Origin: a virus
Direction: 5' to 3' (one strand)
Virus record (IMG/VR): IMGVR_UViG_3300005096_000051
Location: 1-34,977 of that record
DNA: 34,977 nt
Shown here: positions 1 to 7,757 of the stretch, piece by piece
Position numbering within the stretch: the stretch's first letter is position 1
Layout of the letters: every line of letters starts with the position of its first letter
Translations under genes and position numbers: made by a program
Notes under the pieces: generated by a model
Told to the model about the DNA's origin: nothing
The model's input: only the letters and a program-made list of their open reading frames with translations
Database searches by the model: none

Positions 1-529
1 CCGGTTGAGGGGTAGGCTGAGGCTGCTCCTGAACGGGCTGGGGAGCCGGTTCAGGCTGCGCGGGCGCCTGTTGCGGCTGTGCCGGGGCCTCCTGCTGGGC
101 CGGCTGCTGCGGGACGGGCTGAGGCGCTTCCTGCGCGACCGGAGCCGGCTGCGGAGGCACAGGCTGCGGACTCGGTGGAGGGACCGGCTGAGGCGCGGGC
201 TGCGGAGCGGTGGGCTGGGGCGCGGCCTCTACCGGAGTCTCCGTCTGCTGCGGGGCGGCGGGCTGCTCGGGAGCGGGAGGATGGACCTGTGGCTGGGCAG
301 GCGGGGCCGGAGGCTGTTCGGCCTGCTGAGTCGGCTGCGTGGGAGCCGGGGCTGGAGTCTCCTGGGGAGTAACGGGAACGGGTGCCGTGGGAGGCTGCTG
401 CGGGGTTGGTTCCTGGGGGGCCGGCTGGTCGGTTGCAGCACCGTCGTAACGTGGAGCCATTTCACTTTCCTCCTGGTTGCTCCCCGCGATGCGGGTAATG
501 AGGTTCTTCGCGCTACTCAAAAGTCCCAT
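1..529 (-). CDS. Proline/glutamine/alanine-rich protein, partial at left edge
   Basis: This frame is open from an ATG at 527-529 to the window edge, so the 3' end is missing. The first 23 codons encode a probable amphipathic helix (MGLLSSAKNLITRI...) followed by a Glu-rich stretch. A second in-frame ATG at 458-460 has a perfect AGGAGG eight bases upstream. Because CAG-GAG-GA (Gln-Glu) codons make that motif easily in this protein, I keep the longer start but cannot exclude 460. From about residue 28 onward the visible protein (about 150 residues) is almost only Pro, Gln, Ala, Glu, Thr and Val, with repeated PQP, PAP and QQP units, so it is intrinsically disordered. The DNA here is much richer in GC than elsewhere because of CCN and CAG codons. 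No function can be assigned. Disordered virion or scaffold-like linkers are possible, but that is a guess. Confidence 0.72.
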   Translation of the reverse strand, partial: MGLLSSAKNLITRIAGSNQEESEMAPRYDGAATDQPAPQEPTPQQPPTAPVPVTPQETPAPAPTQPTQQAEQPPAPPAQPQVHPPAPEQPAAPQQTETPVEAAPQPTAPQPAPQPVPPPSPQPVPPQPAPVAQEAPQPVPQQPAQQEAPAQPQQAPAQPEPAPQPVQEQPQPTPQP

Positions 530-565
530 AGCCGCACCTACTGGTTCGGGTCAACGTTGAGGGGA

Positions 566-595
566 ATCGTATGCCAGAACTGCCAAATCCGTCAA
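566..595 (-). promoter_or_regulatory. Weak sigma70-like promoter candidate before the P/Q-rich gene
   Basis: On the minus strand, TTGACG (595-590) is followed after 18 bases by TACGAT (571-566), about 37 bases before the ATG at 529. It lies in the short non-coding gap after the 91-residue gene. It lacks the TTATTCA dyad found in the other candidate promoters of this window. The match is modest and could be chance. Confidence 0.25.
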
Positions 596-605
596 GCTAA
601 GCGGA

Positions 606-881
606 TTATGGTGTGATCACCAGATTCGGGTCTGACAAGGCGAGCGCACGGGCAAGGGGGTGGATTTTCTTCAACCCAGTCAACTGAACATGGTCGCCGG
701 GCTTGACGATGATTTGCTTCACACCGATCACCTGCCCGGCCTGTTCGTACACGTACAGGTAACGGTCGGGGTCCGTAGTCGGAACAGTCGTGCGGTCGTA
801 GTCGATGCTGTAGAGCGTCGAGAAGTCTTCGCTCGGCGGGATGTAACGGTCTTCCAATGAGTCGTAGTTCACCTTCGCCAT
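606..881 (-). CDS. Small hypothetical phage protein (91 aa)
   Basis: This gene encodes 91 residues and has a good ribosome binding site (AAGGAG, nine bases before the ATG). No membrane segment, signal peptide or recognised motif is visible. The N-terminal half is rich in Asp and Tyr (YIPPSEDF, SIDYDR). The C-terminal half (about residues 48-80: QVIGVKQIIVKPGDHVQLTG) looks like beta strands. It has its own upstream dyad element (995-1026) and an unusually long leader of about 110 bases, unlike the tightly packed genes around it, so it may be expressed separately from the tail genes. I do not recognise the family. Its position after the tail fibre suggests a virion or assembly role, which is inference only. 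Confidence 0.7.
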   Translation of the reverse strand: MAKVNYDSLEDRYIPPSEDFSTLYSIDYDRTTVPTTDPDRYLYVYEQAGQVIGVKQIIVKPGDHVQLTGLKKIHPLARALALSDPNLVITP

Positions 882-917
882 CGTCTCATCTCCTTGCTAA
901 AGGGAAGGCGGGTTTTC

Positions 918-952
918 TTGAACAAGGCGCGCTGCTCCCAGGTCTTGTTCAA
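918..952 (-). other. Inverted repeat in the leader of the 91-aa gene
   Basis: TTGAACAAG (952-944 on the minus strand) and CTTGTTCAA (926-918) form a 9-bp inverted repeat around a 17-base loop, inside the leader between the dyad element and the small gene. No U-run follows, so it is not a standard terminator. The right arm plus its preceding C (CCTTGTT) can instead pair with the region around the ribosome binding site (AGCAAGG, 899-893), so two exclusive folds are possible. A regulatory role is speculative. Confidence 0.35.
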
Positions 953-994
953 TCCCCTTTCAACAGCACGTGAACAACCTGTCCAATCTGTCCA

Positions 995-1026
995 TCCTTA
1001 TTCAAACTGAATAGACTTTAGTAAAT
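995..1026 (-). promoter_or_regulatory. Dyad promoter-like element A
   Basis: The dyad TATTCA-AAC-TGAATA is at 999-1013 on the + strand. Read on the minus strand, a -35-like TTTACT and a -10-like AATAAG flank it with a 17-base spacer. The -35-like part overlaps the stop codon of the fibre gene (TAA at 1018-1020). It is one of eleven copies in the window. It should serve the 91-aa gene and perhaps the P/Q-rich gene. Confidence 0.6.
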
Positions 1027-2259
1027 TCGCATGATCCAGACCATCACCACGTGTGACGGCGCCGTTTCGTTCCCGGCACGAGGCACACCGTTCGTACCGT
1101 TATCGGTCGGTGCGAGGTTCAAATCTTGGAACGCCGTCCCAGGGTCCACCACCAGGTACGTTCGACTGCCGGCCCCGTCGGCTTGTCCAAGCGTGTTCAG
1201 ATTCACGTGCCCCTGCACTTGGTTCTCCAGGGGGTGCGCGTGTCCTTGGAACGTGTCGTCAACCGGCGCGTCACTTGACGACAAACCGCCTCGGATAAAC
1301 ACGCCGTTGGCATTCCACGCGCTCGCTGGGTTATTCAGATTCGGAGCGGTCTGCCCGTTATACGGACTGAGGGGCTCGTTGATGGTTTGCCCGTTGCATT
1401 CAATCCAGTTGGGAGGAAGGGAAGGCGTGGACGGAAAGTTTTTGTGCCACGGGAGAATGGTACCGACAGGAGGCTCGACGAAGGCGGTGGTCTTGAGTGT
1501 CTGAACGTCCTGGTCCAACGAGTCCAGAGCGTCCTTCACGTTGTCCACCGTCCCCGGAATGGATTGCGAGCCGGACGGTTGGTATCCGACGTCCTGGGCA
1601 CCCTGTGGCTGATGGGCCTTCTTCTCCACCACCCGCGCCTTGATGTTGTTCGAGACGTTGTCGATGGCGTCGGCTGGATTGTCCGGCGTCCCGACGTAGT
1701 CAGCGTCCGCAGCGGCGGGGTTGTAACCGAGGTCGCGGCTACCGTCAGGAGAAAATGATTTTCTCGGGACGTACCGCCCGTCGTGGTCAGCAGTAGCCGC
1801 GTCGGTAGGGTCAGCGGAGTGCAAGCGAACGTCGTCGCCAGCCGTAACGGTCCCTGACGTGGAACCCTTCTTGATTCCGAGCGTCTGCGCCGACGGCGTG
1901 TTGAGCAAGGAAAGCTCGGGAGAACCGGGGTCCAACACCACTGGCGCGTGGATGGTTCCACCCTTGTGCGTACCGTCCGCGTTGTGCTCCTGAGACAGGA
2001 GAAGCTCCAGCGACGCTTGAGGGGTGGCGTGACCGGACTCGGACGTTCCGGTGAGCGTGGACCCCTCGAAGGCGTTGTTCAGTTCGTCGATGGCGTTGTT
2101 GAGCGCGTCACGAAGTTGGACGTCTCGTTCGGCCAAGTTGTGAATCGGACGGTTGGCATTGGTGTAGTCAACCGAGTCCGTGTTGGGGATATAGTCGATG
2201 TCGCCGCCCAAGTACGAGATGGGCTGACCATCAGGAAAGTTCGGTTTGCTGATTCCCAT
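1018..2259 (-). CDS. Tail fibre with C-terminal collar domain
   Basis: A 413-residue receptor-binding or fibre protein. The start is set at ATG 2259 because GGAGG lies just upstream; an in-frame TTG at 2271 overlaps that binding site. Residues about 5-180 form an adaptor closely similar to the N-terminus of the spike encoded at 3025-5346 (NFPDGQPIS, GGDIDY, NANRP, RDVQLRD, GHATP, NADGT are shared). The middle contains spaced repeats ending in NVKDALDSLDQDVQTLK, probably a trimeric coiled coil. From about residue 265 comes a phage tail-collar domain: VGTILPWHKNFPS, PPNWIECNGQTIN, APNLN, FIRGG, QGHAHP and a final MVWIMRIY, all typical of that family. It is preceded by a terminator-like hairpin and followed by element A. 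The shared adaptor implies that this fibre and the spike dock to the same or an equivalent baseplate site. Confidence 0.9.
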   Translation of the reverse strand: MGISKPNFPDGQPISYLGGDIDYIPNTDSVDYTNANRPIHNLAERDVQLRDALNNAIDELNNAFEGSTLTGTSESGHATPQASLELLLSQEHNADGTHKGGTIHAPVVLDPGSPELSLLNTPSAQTLGIKKGSTSGTVTAGDDVRLHSADPTDAATADHDGRYVPRKSFSPDGSRDLGYNPAAADADYVGTPDNPADAIDNVSNNIKARVVEKKAHQPQGAQDVGYQPSGSQSIPGTVDNVKDALDSLDQDVQTLKTTAFVEPPVGTILPWHKNFPSTPSLPPNWIECNGQTINEPLSPYNGQTAPNLNNPASAWNANGVFIRGGLSSSDAPVDDTFQGHAHPLENQVQGHVNLNTLGQADGAGSRTYLVVDPGTAFQDLNLAPTDNGTNGVPRAGNETAPSHVVMVWIMRIY

Positions 2260-2277
2260 TCCACCCTCCAATCGTGA

Positions 2278-2318
2278 ACGAAAATCGCTCAGGAGCAGTG
2301 TACCACCCCTGAGCGATT
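2278..2318 (-). terminator. Intrinsic terminator after the lipoprotein gene
   Basis: On the minus strand AATCGCTCAGG (2318-2308) and CCTGAGCGATT (2293-2283) form a perfect 11-bp stem with a 14-base loop, followed by TTCGTT so that the transcript reads GAUUUUCGUU. It lies 24 bases after the stop codon at 2343 and before the fibre start at 2259. The U-tract is short, so termination may be partial. No dyad element is present between this hairpin and the fibre gene. Confidence 0.7.
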
Positions 2319-2342
2319 ACGCGAACCTCTCACGGTCGCGTC

Positions 2343-3068
2343 TCAAGGAACCAAGAACGTTCCTTCAACCGTGTATTGGCTCGACAATCCTGGATTGCCG
2401 CTGAGATACGGGCCGAAGGGCGTAACGCCCCGATAGAACGTGTCAACCTCGTAGCCGCTGTTGTAGTAGGTGTAAGTTGGCAAGTAGAAACGCAGCCAAA
2501 TGAGCCCGAGATTCGTGCTGTAGTTCCAACCCATCACGACCTCGATGGTGTATGGATACCCGAGGTAGCGGATCAACGTCGTGAACTTCAGGGCGTTCTT
2601 GCGGCAATCGGTTCCCATGCCGGAGCCGTAGATGCCGGTCTGCCCCACGTTCTCCGGCCACGTCTTCGAGCGAAACGGCGAGTTCAGATAGACGTTTGGG
2701 TTCCCTTGCTGCTGAGTCGTTGGGCTTCCCCAAAGGAAGTCCTCGATTCGCTGAAGCTCCACGCCCATTTGCCCGCTGTTGACCACGTTGTCCCAGACAA
2801 TCCAGGTACGCGGATCGTCGATGTTCGGATTGAACGTAGGGTAGTAGTCGGTGATGTAACCGATTGCGAGATTGTTCACCTGGTTGGCGTACGTCGGGTC
2901 GTCATACCAGAAAACCTCCGGCTGCGTCGGCATTGACCAAGCCGGAAGCGGGTCCGGTGTGTTGTTGACTTCGTTGCTGCACCCAAGCGTCCCCAGAATC
3001 AACACCAGGGAGATGAAGAAGCCGTTACGCAGTGAACGCGAAATTCTGTCCGGTGTTCCAAGCAGCAT
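2343..3068 (-). CDS. Lipoprotein with degenerate transglutaminase-like core
   Basis: A 241-residue predicted lipoprotein. Residues 8-15 carry arginines, residues 16-29 are hydrophobic (FFISLVLILGTLG), and Cys30 would be the lipidated residue. The lipobox TLGC is slightly atypical. At residues 150-180 the segment GMGTDCRKNALKF...IRYLGYPYTIEVVMG resembles the nucleophile region of transglutaminase-like cysteine peptidases (Cys155). The His that should follow in the W-x-R-F-Y-L-P strand is not seen, although a later VD is, so activity is doubtful. An AGGAGG lies 11 bases before the ATG. The start overlaps the end of the spike gene by 44 bases. A membrane-anchored host-envelope protein among fibre genes suggests superinfection exclusion or envelope modification, by analogy with lipoproteins such as T5 Llp. 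This is inference. Confidence 0.72.
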   Translation of the reverse strand: MLLGTPDRISRSLRNGFFISLVLILGTLGCSNEVNNTPDPLPAWSMPTQPEVFWYDDPTYANQVNNLAIGYITDYYPTFNPNIDDPRTWIVWDNVVNSGQMGVELQRIEDFLWGSPTTQQQGNPNVYLNSPFRSKTWPENVGQTGIYGSGMGTDCRKNALKFTTLIRYLGYPYTIEVVMGWNYSTNLGLIWLRFYLPTYTYYNSGYEVDTFYRGVTPFGPYLSGNPGLSSQYTVEGTFLVP

Positions 3069-5346
3069 TGTTCTCGAATCCTCCTGTTCCAGTCAGGCGG
3101 TATCCAACGGAGTAGATCACGCCTTGCTTTGTTCCAGACCCGACGGCTGTATTCGCCTCGAACGCGGGGATGGTGGAGTTCAGTTCCACGTATCCACCGG
3201 CAACGACCACTCGGATGACGTTCGCTGTTGCGTCCGCCGGGTCCAACTTCACCACGTAATCCGAACCGGCGTTGGGGTTCACCAACGTAAAGTCCGAGAT
3301 TACGACTCCCTTGATCGTAGCGGAAATGGCCTGGAGGGTAAATCCGATTTTCTCGGATTGACATTCCGAAGCCACGATGTCGCTCAGGTCGTGCTCCGCT
3401 GTAACGTCCAGGATGCTCGCCAGATTTTCGGTTTTCACGTTCTCGAAGGACCAGCGACCGGAAGACACTGCACCCCCGATGACCTTCAAACTGAAAGCAT
3501 AGATGCTGCTCGTTCCCCGCACGATGATGTTTTCGGCGCGGAGGTCGTTGATGCTGATGTTCGAGCCGGTAGTGCCGAACGCGGCAACCTCGCTATGAAC
3601 CCGGACGTCATCCAGGCAAATGCGTTCCAGCGTGATTTGTGCGGTACTGGACGAAAAAAGGAAAAGGCGACGGACGCGCGCGGAAAGCCCCGCGTAGGCG
3701 TCCACGTCCTGAGCGTTCACGTCACGCAGCGTAAATGAATTTGTGGTGGTGATGAAGATACCGAGTCCGCCGTCCAGATTGCTTGACGCCGTAACGTCTG
3801 CGGAGGTCATGTTCGCCAGGGCGATTCTCCGTAAGGTGAGCCCGGAAATGCTGGTGACGGCGTTGCGGTCGTTGGTCACGATGGCGTGGACGTAGGCGGC
3901 GTCCACGTCTTCGATGGTCAGGCGTTCAACCGCTCCGGTAACGAACACCAAGACGCCCGCACCGGCACCCGCTGCCGCCAAACGCATGTCCACCTTTGCG
4001 ATGATGACGTTCCGGCAACCGGACTTCACCACGACGGGGGCGTCGATGCTTCCGGTCGTGGACGTGGCGCCTCGGAAGTCGCAGTTTCTCAAGGTCGCCC
4101 CGACTGCGTTTTCCAGGATAGCGAAACTCGTCATCCCGGAGCCGAGAACGCAGTTTTCGATTTCGTTGCCGGAGCCGCCGACGTACAGCGCCGTAACCAC
4201 CGACGCCGAGTACAACGTGCTGAGGACGTTCTGGATTCCGGTAACACGGATTCGATAGTCGGTAGAGGTGATTCCCGTACCGGAATCGACCTGTGTGAAA
4301 ACGCCGAAGGCGTGATTGTACGAACCGGGAAGCGAGAGAAGGGCTTGTCCGTTCACCGCCCCGGCTCCGGTAACGATTTCGCGTACGTTGCGGATGAGGT
4401 TGTAGCTGCCGTTGATGACCAGACAGGCGGTCTTCGTAGCCGGTACGTTCTGGAAAATGAGATTTTCGAGGACGCACCCGGAAGCGTTGACGGTTACGTC
4501 TCCGGTATCGACGAGCAAGTTGCGAACGATGGAACCGTTTCCGTCGATGGTCAGTCCATCATGTTGCCACACCGCGTTCTGGTCCTCTCCCAGAATGAAC
4601 AATGGCTCGGAGACGGTCATCATTCCCTTGCCGGTGTCGTTCACCGTTCCGAACACGCGGATGCGCCGGCAACCTGCGGCGATGGCGTCGTATATGGAGG
4701 TGAAGTGTCCGGTCTTGCCGACGACCGCCCACGCGCCCTGTTCCAGCGCGTCGATCATCTGCTCCACCGTACCGAGCGTGGTCGGTACGTTCGTGTAGGC
4801 GGAAGCGTCGAGTCCGAGACGGGCGGCGCCGTTCGAGTCGAAGTTGACCTCTGGGATGTAGCGGTTGTCGTGGTCGTTGTTGGCGCTGTTGGTCGGGTCG
4901 CTGGTGTGGAAGCGTGAGTCGTTGCCTACCGCAAGCGTGTTGGGTCCGGTTCCGACGGATACGCTCAACTGCTGTTCGGTCGGCGTGGTGACAAGCTGAA
5001 GCTCCGGGGATTGGACGGTGACAGGCGGGTGAGCCGAACCACCCTTCAGCGTACCGTCCGCGTTCAGTGAAACCGCCAGCATCTCTTCCAGCGACCCGAG
5101 AGGCGTCGCATGACCGGGCTGAGAGTTCGGGATGAGGAAGTTGTTGCCGGCGAAGGCGTCGTTGATTGCGTCGATGGCTTGATTCAAGCCGTCCCGAAGC
5201 TGAACGTCTCGATACGACAGGTTGTGGACAGGGCGGTTGGCGTTCGACGCATCAACCGCGTCCGAATCCACCAGGTAGTCGATGTCACCGCCAGCGTGGG
5301 AAATAGGCTGACCGTCAGGGAAGTTGACGTTTGGGATGGTTGCCAT
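3025..5346 (-). CDS. Beta-helical tail spike with fibre adaptor domain
   Basis: A 773-residue tail spike. Residues 1 to about 180 are the adaptor shared with the collar-domain fibre at 1018-2259. From about residue 200 the sequence becomes a right-handed parallel beta-helix: GHFTSIYDAIAAGCRRIRVFG marks the usual entry (the pectate-lyase-like spike pattern), followed by many short turns such as GNEIENC, VGATLRNCDF and NVIIAKVDM over about 450 residues. The C-terminus (GVIYSVGYRLTGTGGFEN) may be a trimerisation end. No catalytic residues can be assigned, though such spikes often bind or cut host surface polysaccharide. Two dyad elements lie directly upstream, and AAAAAGGAAT before the ATG is the ribosome binding site. 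The last 44 bases overlap the lipoprotein start. Confidence 0.85.
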   Translation of the reverse strand: MATIPNVNFPDGQPISHAGGDIDYLVDSDAVDASNANRPVHNLSYRDVQLRDGLNQAIDAINDAFAGNNFLIPNSQPGHATPLGSLEEMLAVSLNADGTLKGGSAHPPVTVQSPELQLVTTPTEQQLSVSVGTGPNTLAVGNDSRFHTSDPTNSANNDHDNRYIPEVNFDSNGAARLGLDASAYTNVPTTLGTVEQMIDALEQGAWAVVGKTGHFTSIYDAIAAGCRRIRVFGTVNDTGKGMMTVSEPLFILGEDQNAVWQHDGLTIDGNGSIVRNLLVDTGDVTVNASGCVLENLIFQNVPATKTACLVINGSYNLIRNVREIVTGAGAVNGQALLSLPGSYNHAFGVFTQVDSGTGITSTDYRIRVTGIQNVLSTLYSASVVTALYVGGSGNEIENCVLGSGMTSFAILENAVGATLRNCDFRGATSTTGSIDAPVVVKSGCRNVIIAKVDMRLAAAGAGAGVLVFVTGAVERLTIEDVDAAYVHAIVTNDRNAVTSISGLTLRRIALANMTSADVTASSNLDGGLGIFITTTNSFTLRDVNAQDVDAYAGLSARVRRLFLFSSSTAQITLERICLDDVRVHSEVAAFGTTGSNISINDLRAENIIVRGTSSIYAFSLKVIGGAVSSGRWSFENVKTENLASILDVTAEHDLSDIVASECQSEKIGFTLQAISATIKGVVISDFTLVNPNAGSDYVVKLDPADATANVIRVVVAGGYVELNSTIPAFEANTAVGSGTKQGVIYSVGYRLTGTGGFENNAAWNTGQNFAFTA

Positions 5347-5363
5347 CGCTGAAATTCCTTTTT

Positions 5364-5392
5364 CTTATTCAAACTGAATAACCTTTTGTCAG
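5364..5392 (-). promoter_or_regulatory. Dyad promoter-like element B1
   Basis: On the minus strand CTGACA (5392-5387), a 17-base spacer and AATAAG (5369-5364) contain the perfect dyad TTATTCA-AAC-TGAATAA (5365-5381, + strand). The spike gene start follows, its leader carrying AAAAAGGAAT. Its centre is 41 bp from that of B2. Confidence 0.65.
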
Positions 5393-5404
5393 AAAATCCT
5401 TTTC

Positions 5405-5433
5405 CTTATTCAGATTGAATAAGCATCTGTCAG
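5405..5433 (-). promoter_or_regulatory. Dyad promoter-like element B2
   Basis: On the minus strand CTGACA (5433-5428), a 17-base spacer and AATAAG (5410-5405) contain the dyad TTATTCA-GAT-TGAATAA (5406-5422, + strand). The -35-like hexamer overlaps the stop codon of the 187-aa gene. It is in tandem with B1. Confidence 0.65.
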
Positions 5434-5993
5434 AAGATGATCCGGTGCCGAAACTCCAGTCGGAACGAGTTGTTCTTCGTGATTGGCGCGAAATTCTTTT
5501 TGGCGAACATCAGTTCGTTCGACGTACCGAACAAGGCGTTGAACAAGCCCTCCTCGCTGAACGTCTCACCGTTCGCTTCCGAGAAATCGACGTTGGCTAT
5601 GAACTCGATGGACTTGTCCCCAGGAGGCGTGCCCGGGTAGTTCACGCTCACCGGCTTACCCGACGGCAAACTGGTGAGTGGTACGGAAATCGTTTCCTCG
5701 GAGGGAGAGACGACGAGAGGCGTACCGGACGTCGGGTTGTGACCACCTGACCCGAACACCATCGTCGTAACGAACAGGTCGCCAACGCCGCTGATATTCA
5801 CCGTCCGTCCACCGTTCGTTTGGATGGTAGCCGAGGGATTCCCTCCCAACAGACGGCTCATCATCTGGCGACCTGTCGTCACCACCAAGTTTTCGCCTTC
5901 GTCACGCCGCCACAGGACCGAACCATCACGCGCATACGCAATGATGATCAGCGTTCCCGTGACCTTCCCGAAGTGATCAACGAAGTTCGGCAT
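5430..5993 (-). CDS. Tail/baseplate-associated virion protein (187 aa)
   Basis: A 187-residue beta-rich protein. Residues 5-50 (FGKVTGTLIIIAYARDGSVL...NLVVTTGRQMMSRLLGG) and the end (SEEGLFNALF..., LMFAKKNFAPITKN, FRLEFRHRIIF) match a pattern I associate with small phage tail proteins and fibre N-terminal modules: an introductory strand, an 'unclamped until' loop and a closing 'ArKtF-pi-K' strand. I cannot name a family with certainty. The ATG lies three bases after the stop of the tail protein I gene, without a clear ribosome binding site, so translation is probably coupled. It directly precedes the tandem elements B2 and B1 and the spike, so it may connect the baseplate and the fibres. Confidence 0.7.
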   Translation of the reverse strand: MPNFVDHFGKVTGTLIIIAYARDGSVLWRRDEGENLVVTTGRQMMSRLLGGNPSATIQTNGGRTVNISGVGDLFVTTMVFGSGGHNPTSGTPLVVSPSEETISVPLTSLPSGKPVSVNYPGTPPGDKSIEFIANVDFSEANGETFSEEGLFNALFGTSNELMFAKKNFAPITKNNSFRLEFRHRIIF

Positions 5994-5996
5994 GGC

Positions 5997-7757
5997 TTAT
6001 ACCGTGATTGGATAACCAGGAAGCAGGTTGTTCAGCGTGTCGAACGCTGAAATCGTCGTCTGGTCGCCATCATACCATGACGACCCATCCCCGTAAGTGA
6101 AACCTCCCGCCGCCATCGCCCCGTAGGTGATGACGTCGCGGAACGGCGGTCCGATCTGTGGACGTTCCTCGAAGTCGAACGACTCGTCCGTAAACGGATC
6201 ACGGTCCCCGGCGTACTTCAGATAGACGAGGGGCGGAGGACCAGAGGAACTGTTGAACCGGACTGGTGCGCGGGTGCCGTTGAAGTATTGCAGTCCGACA
6301 CCAGCGGTGGGAATCCAAGCCGGCTGGTCGATTCGGTCATGCGGAACGTACTGGGTGTTCGGGTCGTACGTTCCCTCGACCGTCATTATCGGATAGACGC
6401 TTACCGTCACGTCCTCGTCATCCGGCACGTCGAACGAATCCACGTTCAGCACACCGGGAATGACGTCCCGAATCAGCACGTGGATGGGACGAACCTCCTC
6501 GGCGTACTCAAGAAGCTGGGTGATGTTCGTCGGGTCAATCGGGGAGTTCGAGTCGAACCGAAGGACAGTGAGGTCGATCCGTGAATGCGGCATCCAATCC
6601 ACACCGAGGTCGGAGTCGGAACAGTTGAACCCGTCCGTCCACAACTCAGTGATGAACGCCTCGTACCCCAAGGCGGCGAACCTCGCCATGAAGGACCCTT
6701 CCAAGCCCTTGTCCTTGTACCACTGGATAGCTTGGCGCAACTGCCTCCGTCGAATCGCTACAGGGAAGTTCTGGTCGATCCGCATGGCAATCCGGTTCGC
6801 CAACAGATGCAACCAGTGCGGAGGCGCCTTCTCGACGTCGTACAGGTCCTCGAAGTCGAGAATGTCCTTCGCGTTGCGTATGCGGAACGCCTCGACCAAG
6901 TCAGCGTAGAACTTGATGACCGAGTCCGGGTCGTGCTGGTACACCGGAAGCGGAACGAGTTTCGGAACCCAGCCGTCCTTGACGTTCTCGACCCAGAACG
7001 GTTCGGAGAGGAAGTAGTCACCTTCCTCGTACGGGTCCTTTGGCTTCCCGCGAAGCGTCACACGACCCGAACGAACGTCCTCGTCGCTTTTCCACGCGAA
7101 AACATGGTCTACACCACCGGAAGCGTTTGGGAGCGTTGACAAACCTACCCGCCCGTCGCCTCCAGAACCCTCCGTACAAGGCTTCCAACTCTTCCCGTCG
7201 TCCAGGGAATACTCGAACTCGATGTCAACCGGGTCGGACTCCTCGTCTTCCAGGTTGTACTGAACGAGGATGGTTCCGGTCTGCAAGGCAACCGGCGTAG
7301 GGGACGGGCTGGTGGAAGGATTGGGGAAAATGAATTTACCTACGGGTTTGGTGTTGTTGAGAACGAACACCCCGGGCCAGACCGTAGGACTTCCGGCGAG
7401 CGTCGAGTTCACGAAGGAAAATGAATTTGTGAGGATGGTCGTAACACCACCCACGCCGTCATCGGCGGTTATTTCGATTATTACGGTTGCTATGAGTGCC
7501 GACAAGTCGAACTCCGCGTCCCAAACAAACCGATGGGAAGCAGGACTACCGGACGGTCCCGTGGAGATGTTCAACGTTCCTTCGCTGGAAGGATCAACGG
7601 ATTCAGAGCACACGTTGAAGGTCGTGCCACCGTCCGTGGAGTACCGGAACTGCATCGTCACCGGATGAACGCTGGCATCCTCGACGGTGTAGTCGATGAC
7701 TACGTCGCCGGACTCTGGGCTGGGGATCGGTGTGAATGTCAGAACTGGTTGGGCCAC
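5997..7757 (-). CDS. Tail protein I (gpI-like) with N-terminal Ig-like repeats
   Basis: A 586-residue protein starting at GTG (7755-7757), with GGAGG six bases upstream. Residues about 1-125 and 130-255 are two Ig/FN3-like modules with the signature Y-S-x-D-[GD]-G ... W (FRYSTDGGTTF, FEYSLDDGKSW) and a closing H-x-F-x-W strand. Residues about 265-370 carry the tail protein I pattern of P2-like phages: LPVYQHDPDS, a helical stretch with DFEDLYDVEKAPPHWLHLLA, then RRRQLRQAIQWYKDKGLEGSF and GYEAFITELW. In P2 and related contractile systems gpI is a baseplate wedge component that links to the tail fibre, which fits the fibre genes that follow. The C-terminal 200 residues are beta-rich and unassigned. 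The Ig modules resemble ones inside the preceding LamG gene, indicating module sharing. Confidence 0.85.
   Translation of the reverse strand: MAQPVLTFTPIPSPESGDVVIDYTVEDASVHPVTMQFRYSTDGGTTFNVCSESVDPSSEGTLNISTGPSGSPASHRFVWDAEFDLSALIATVIIEITADDGVGGVTTILTNSFSFVNSTLAGSPTVWPGVFVLNNTKPVGKFIFPNPSTSPSPTPVALQTGTILVQYNLEDEESDPVDIEFEYSLDDGKSWKPCTEGSGGDGRVGLSTLPNASGGVDHVFAWKSDEDVRSGRVTLRGKPKDPYEEGDYFLSEPFWVENVKDGWVPKLVPLPVYQHDPDSVIKFYADLVEAFRIRNAKDILDFEDLYDVEKAPPHWLHLLANRIAMRIDQNFPVAIRRRQLRQAIQWYKDKGLEGSFMARFAALGYEAFITELWTDGFNCSDSDLGVDWMPHSRIDLTVLRFDSNSPIDPTNITQLLEYAEEVRPIHVLIRDVIPGVLNVDSFDVPDDEDVTVSVYPIMTVEGTYDPNTQYVPHDRIDQPAWIPTAGVGLQYFNGTRAPVRFNSSSGPPPLVYLKYAGDRDPFTDESFDFEERPQIGPPFRDVITYGAMAAGGFTYGDGSSWYDGDQTTISAFDTLNNLLPGYPITV

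Noticed and set aside
229-465. 78-residue minus-strand open frame in the P/Q-rich region
   Set aside because: It is an alternative frame of the P/Q-rich gene, with an Arg/Ser/Pro-rich shadow composition.
5364-5433. Dyads as intrinsic terminators
   Set aside because: The stems are 6-7 AT-rich pairs with a 3-base loop, which are weak as RNA, and no U-run follows. The fixed flanking hexamers and the 38-41 bp pair spacing fit a DNA site better.
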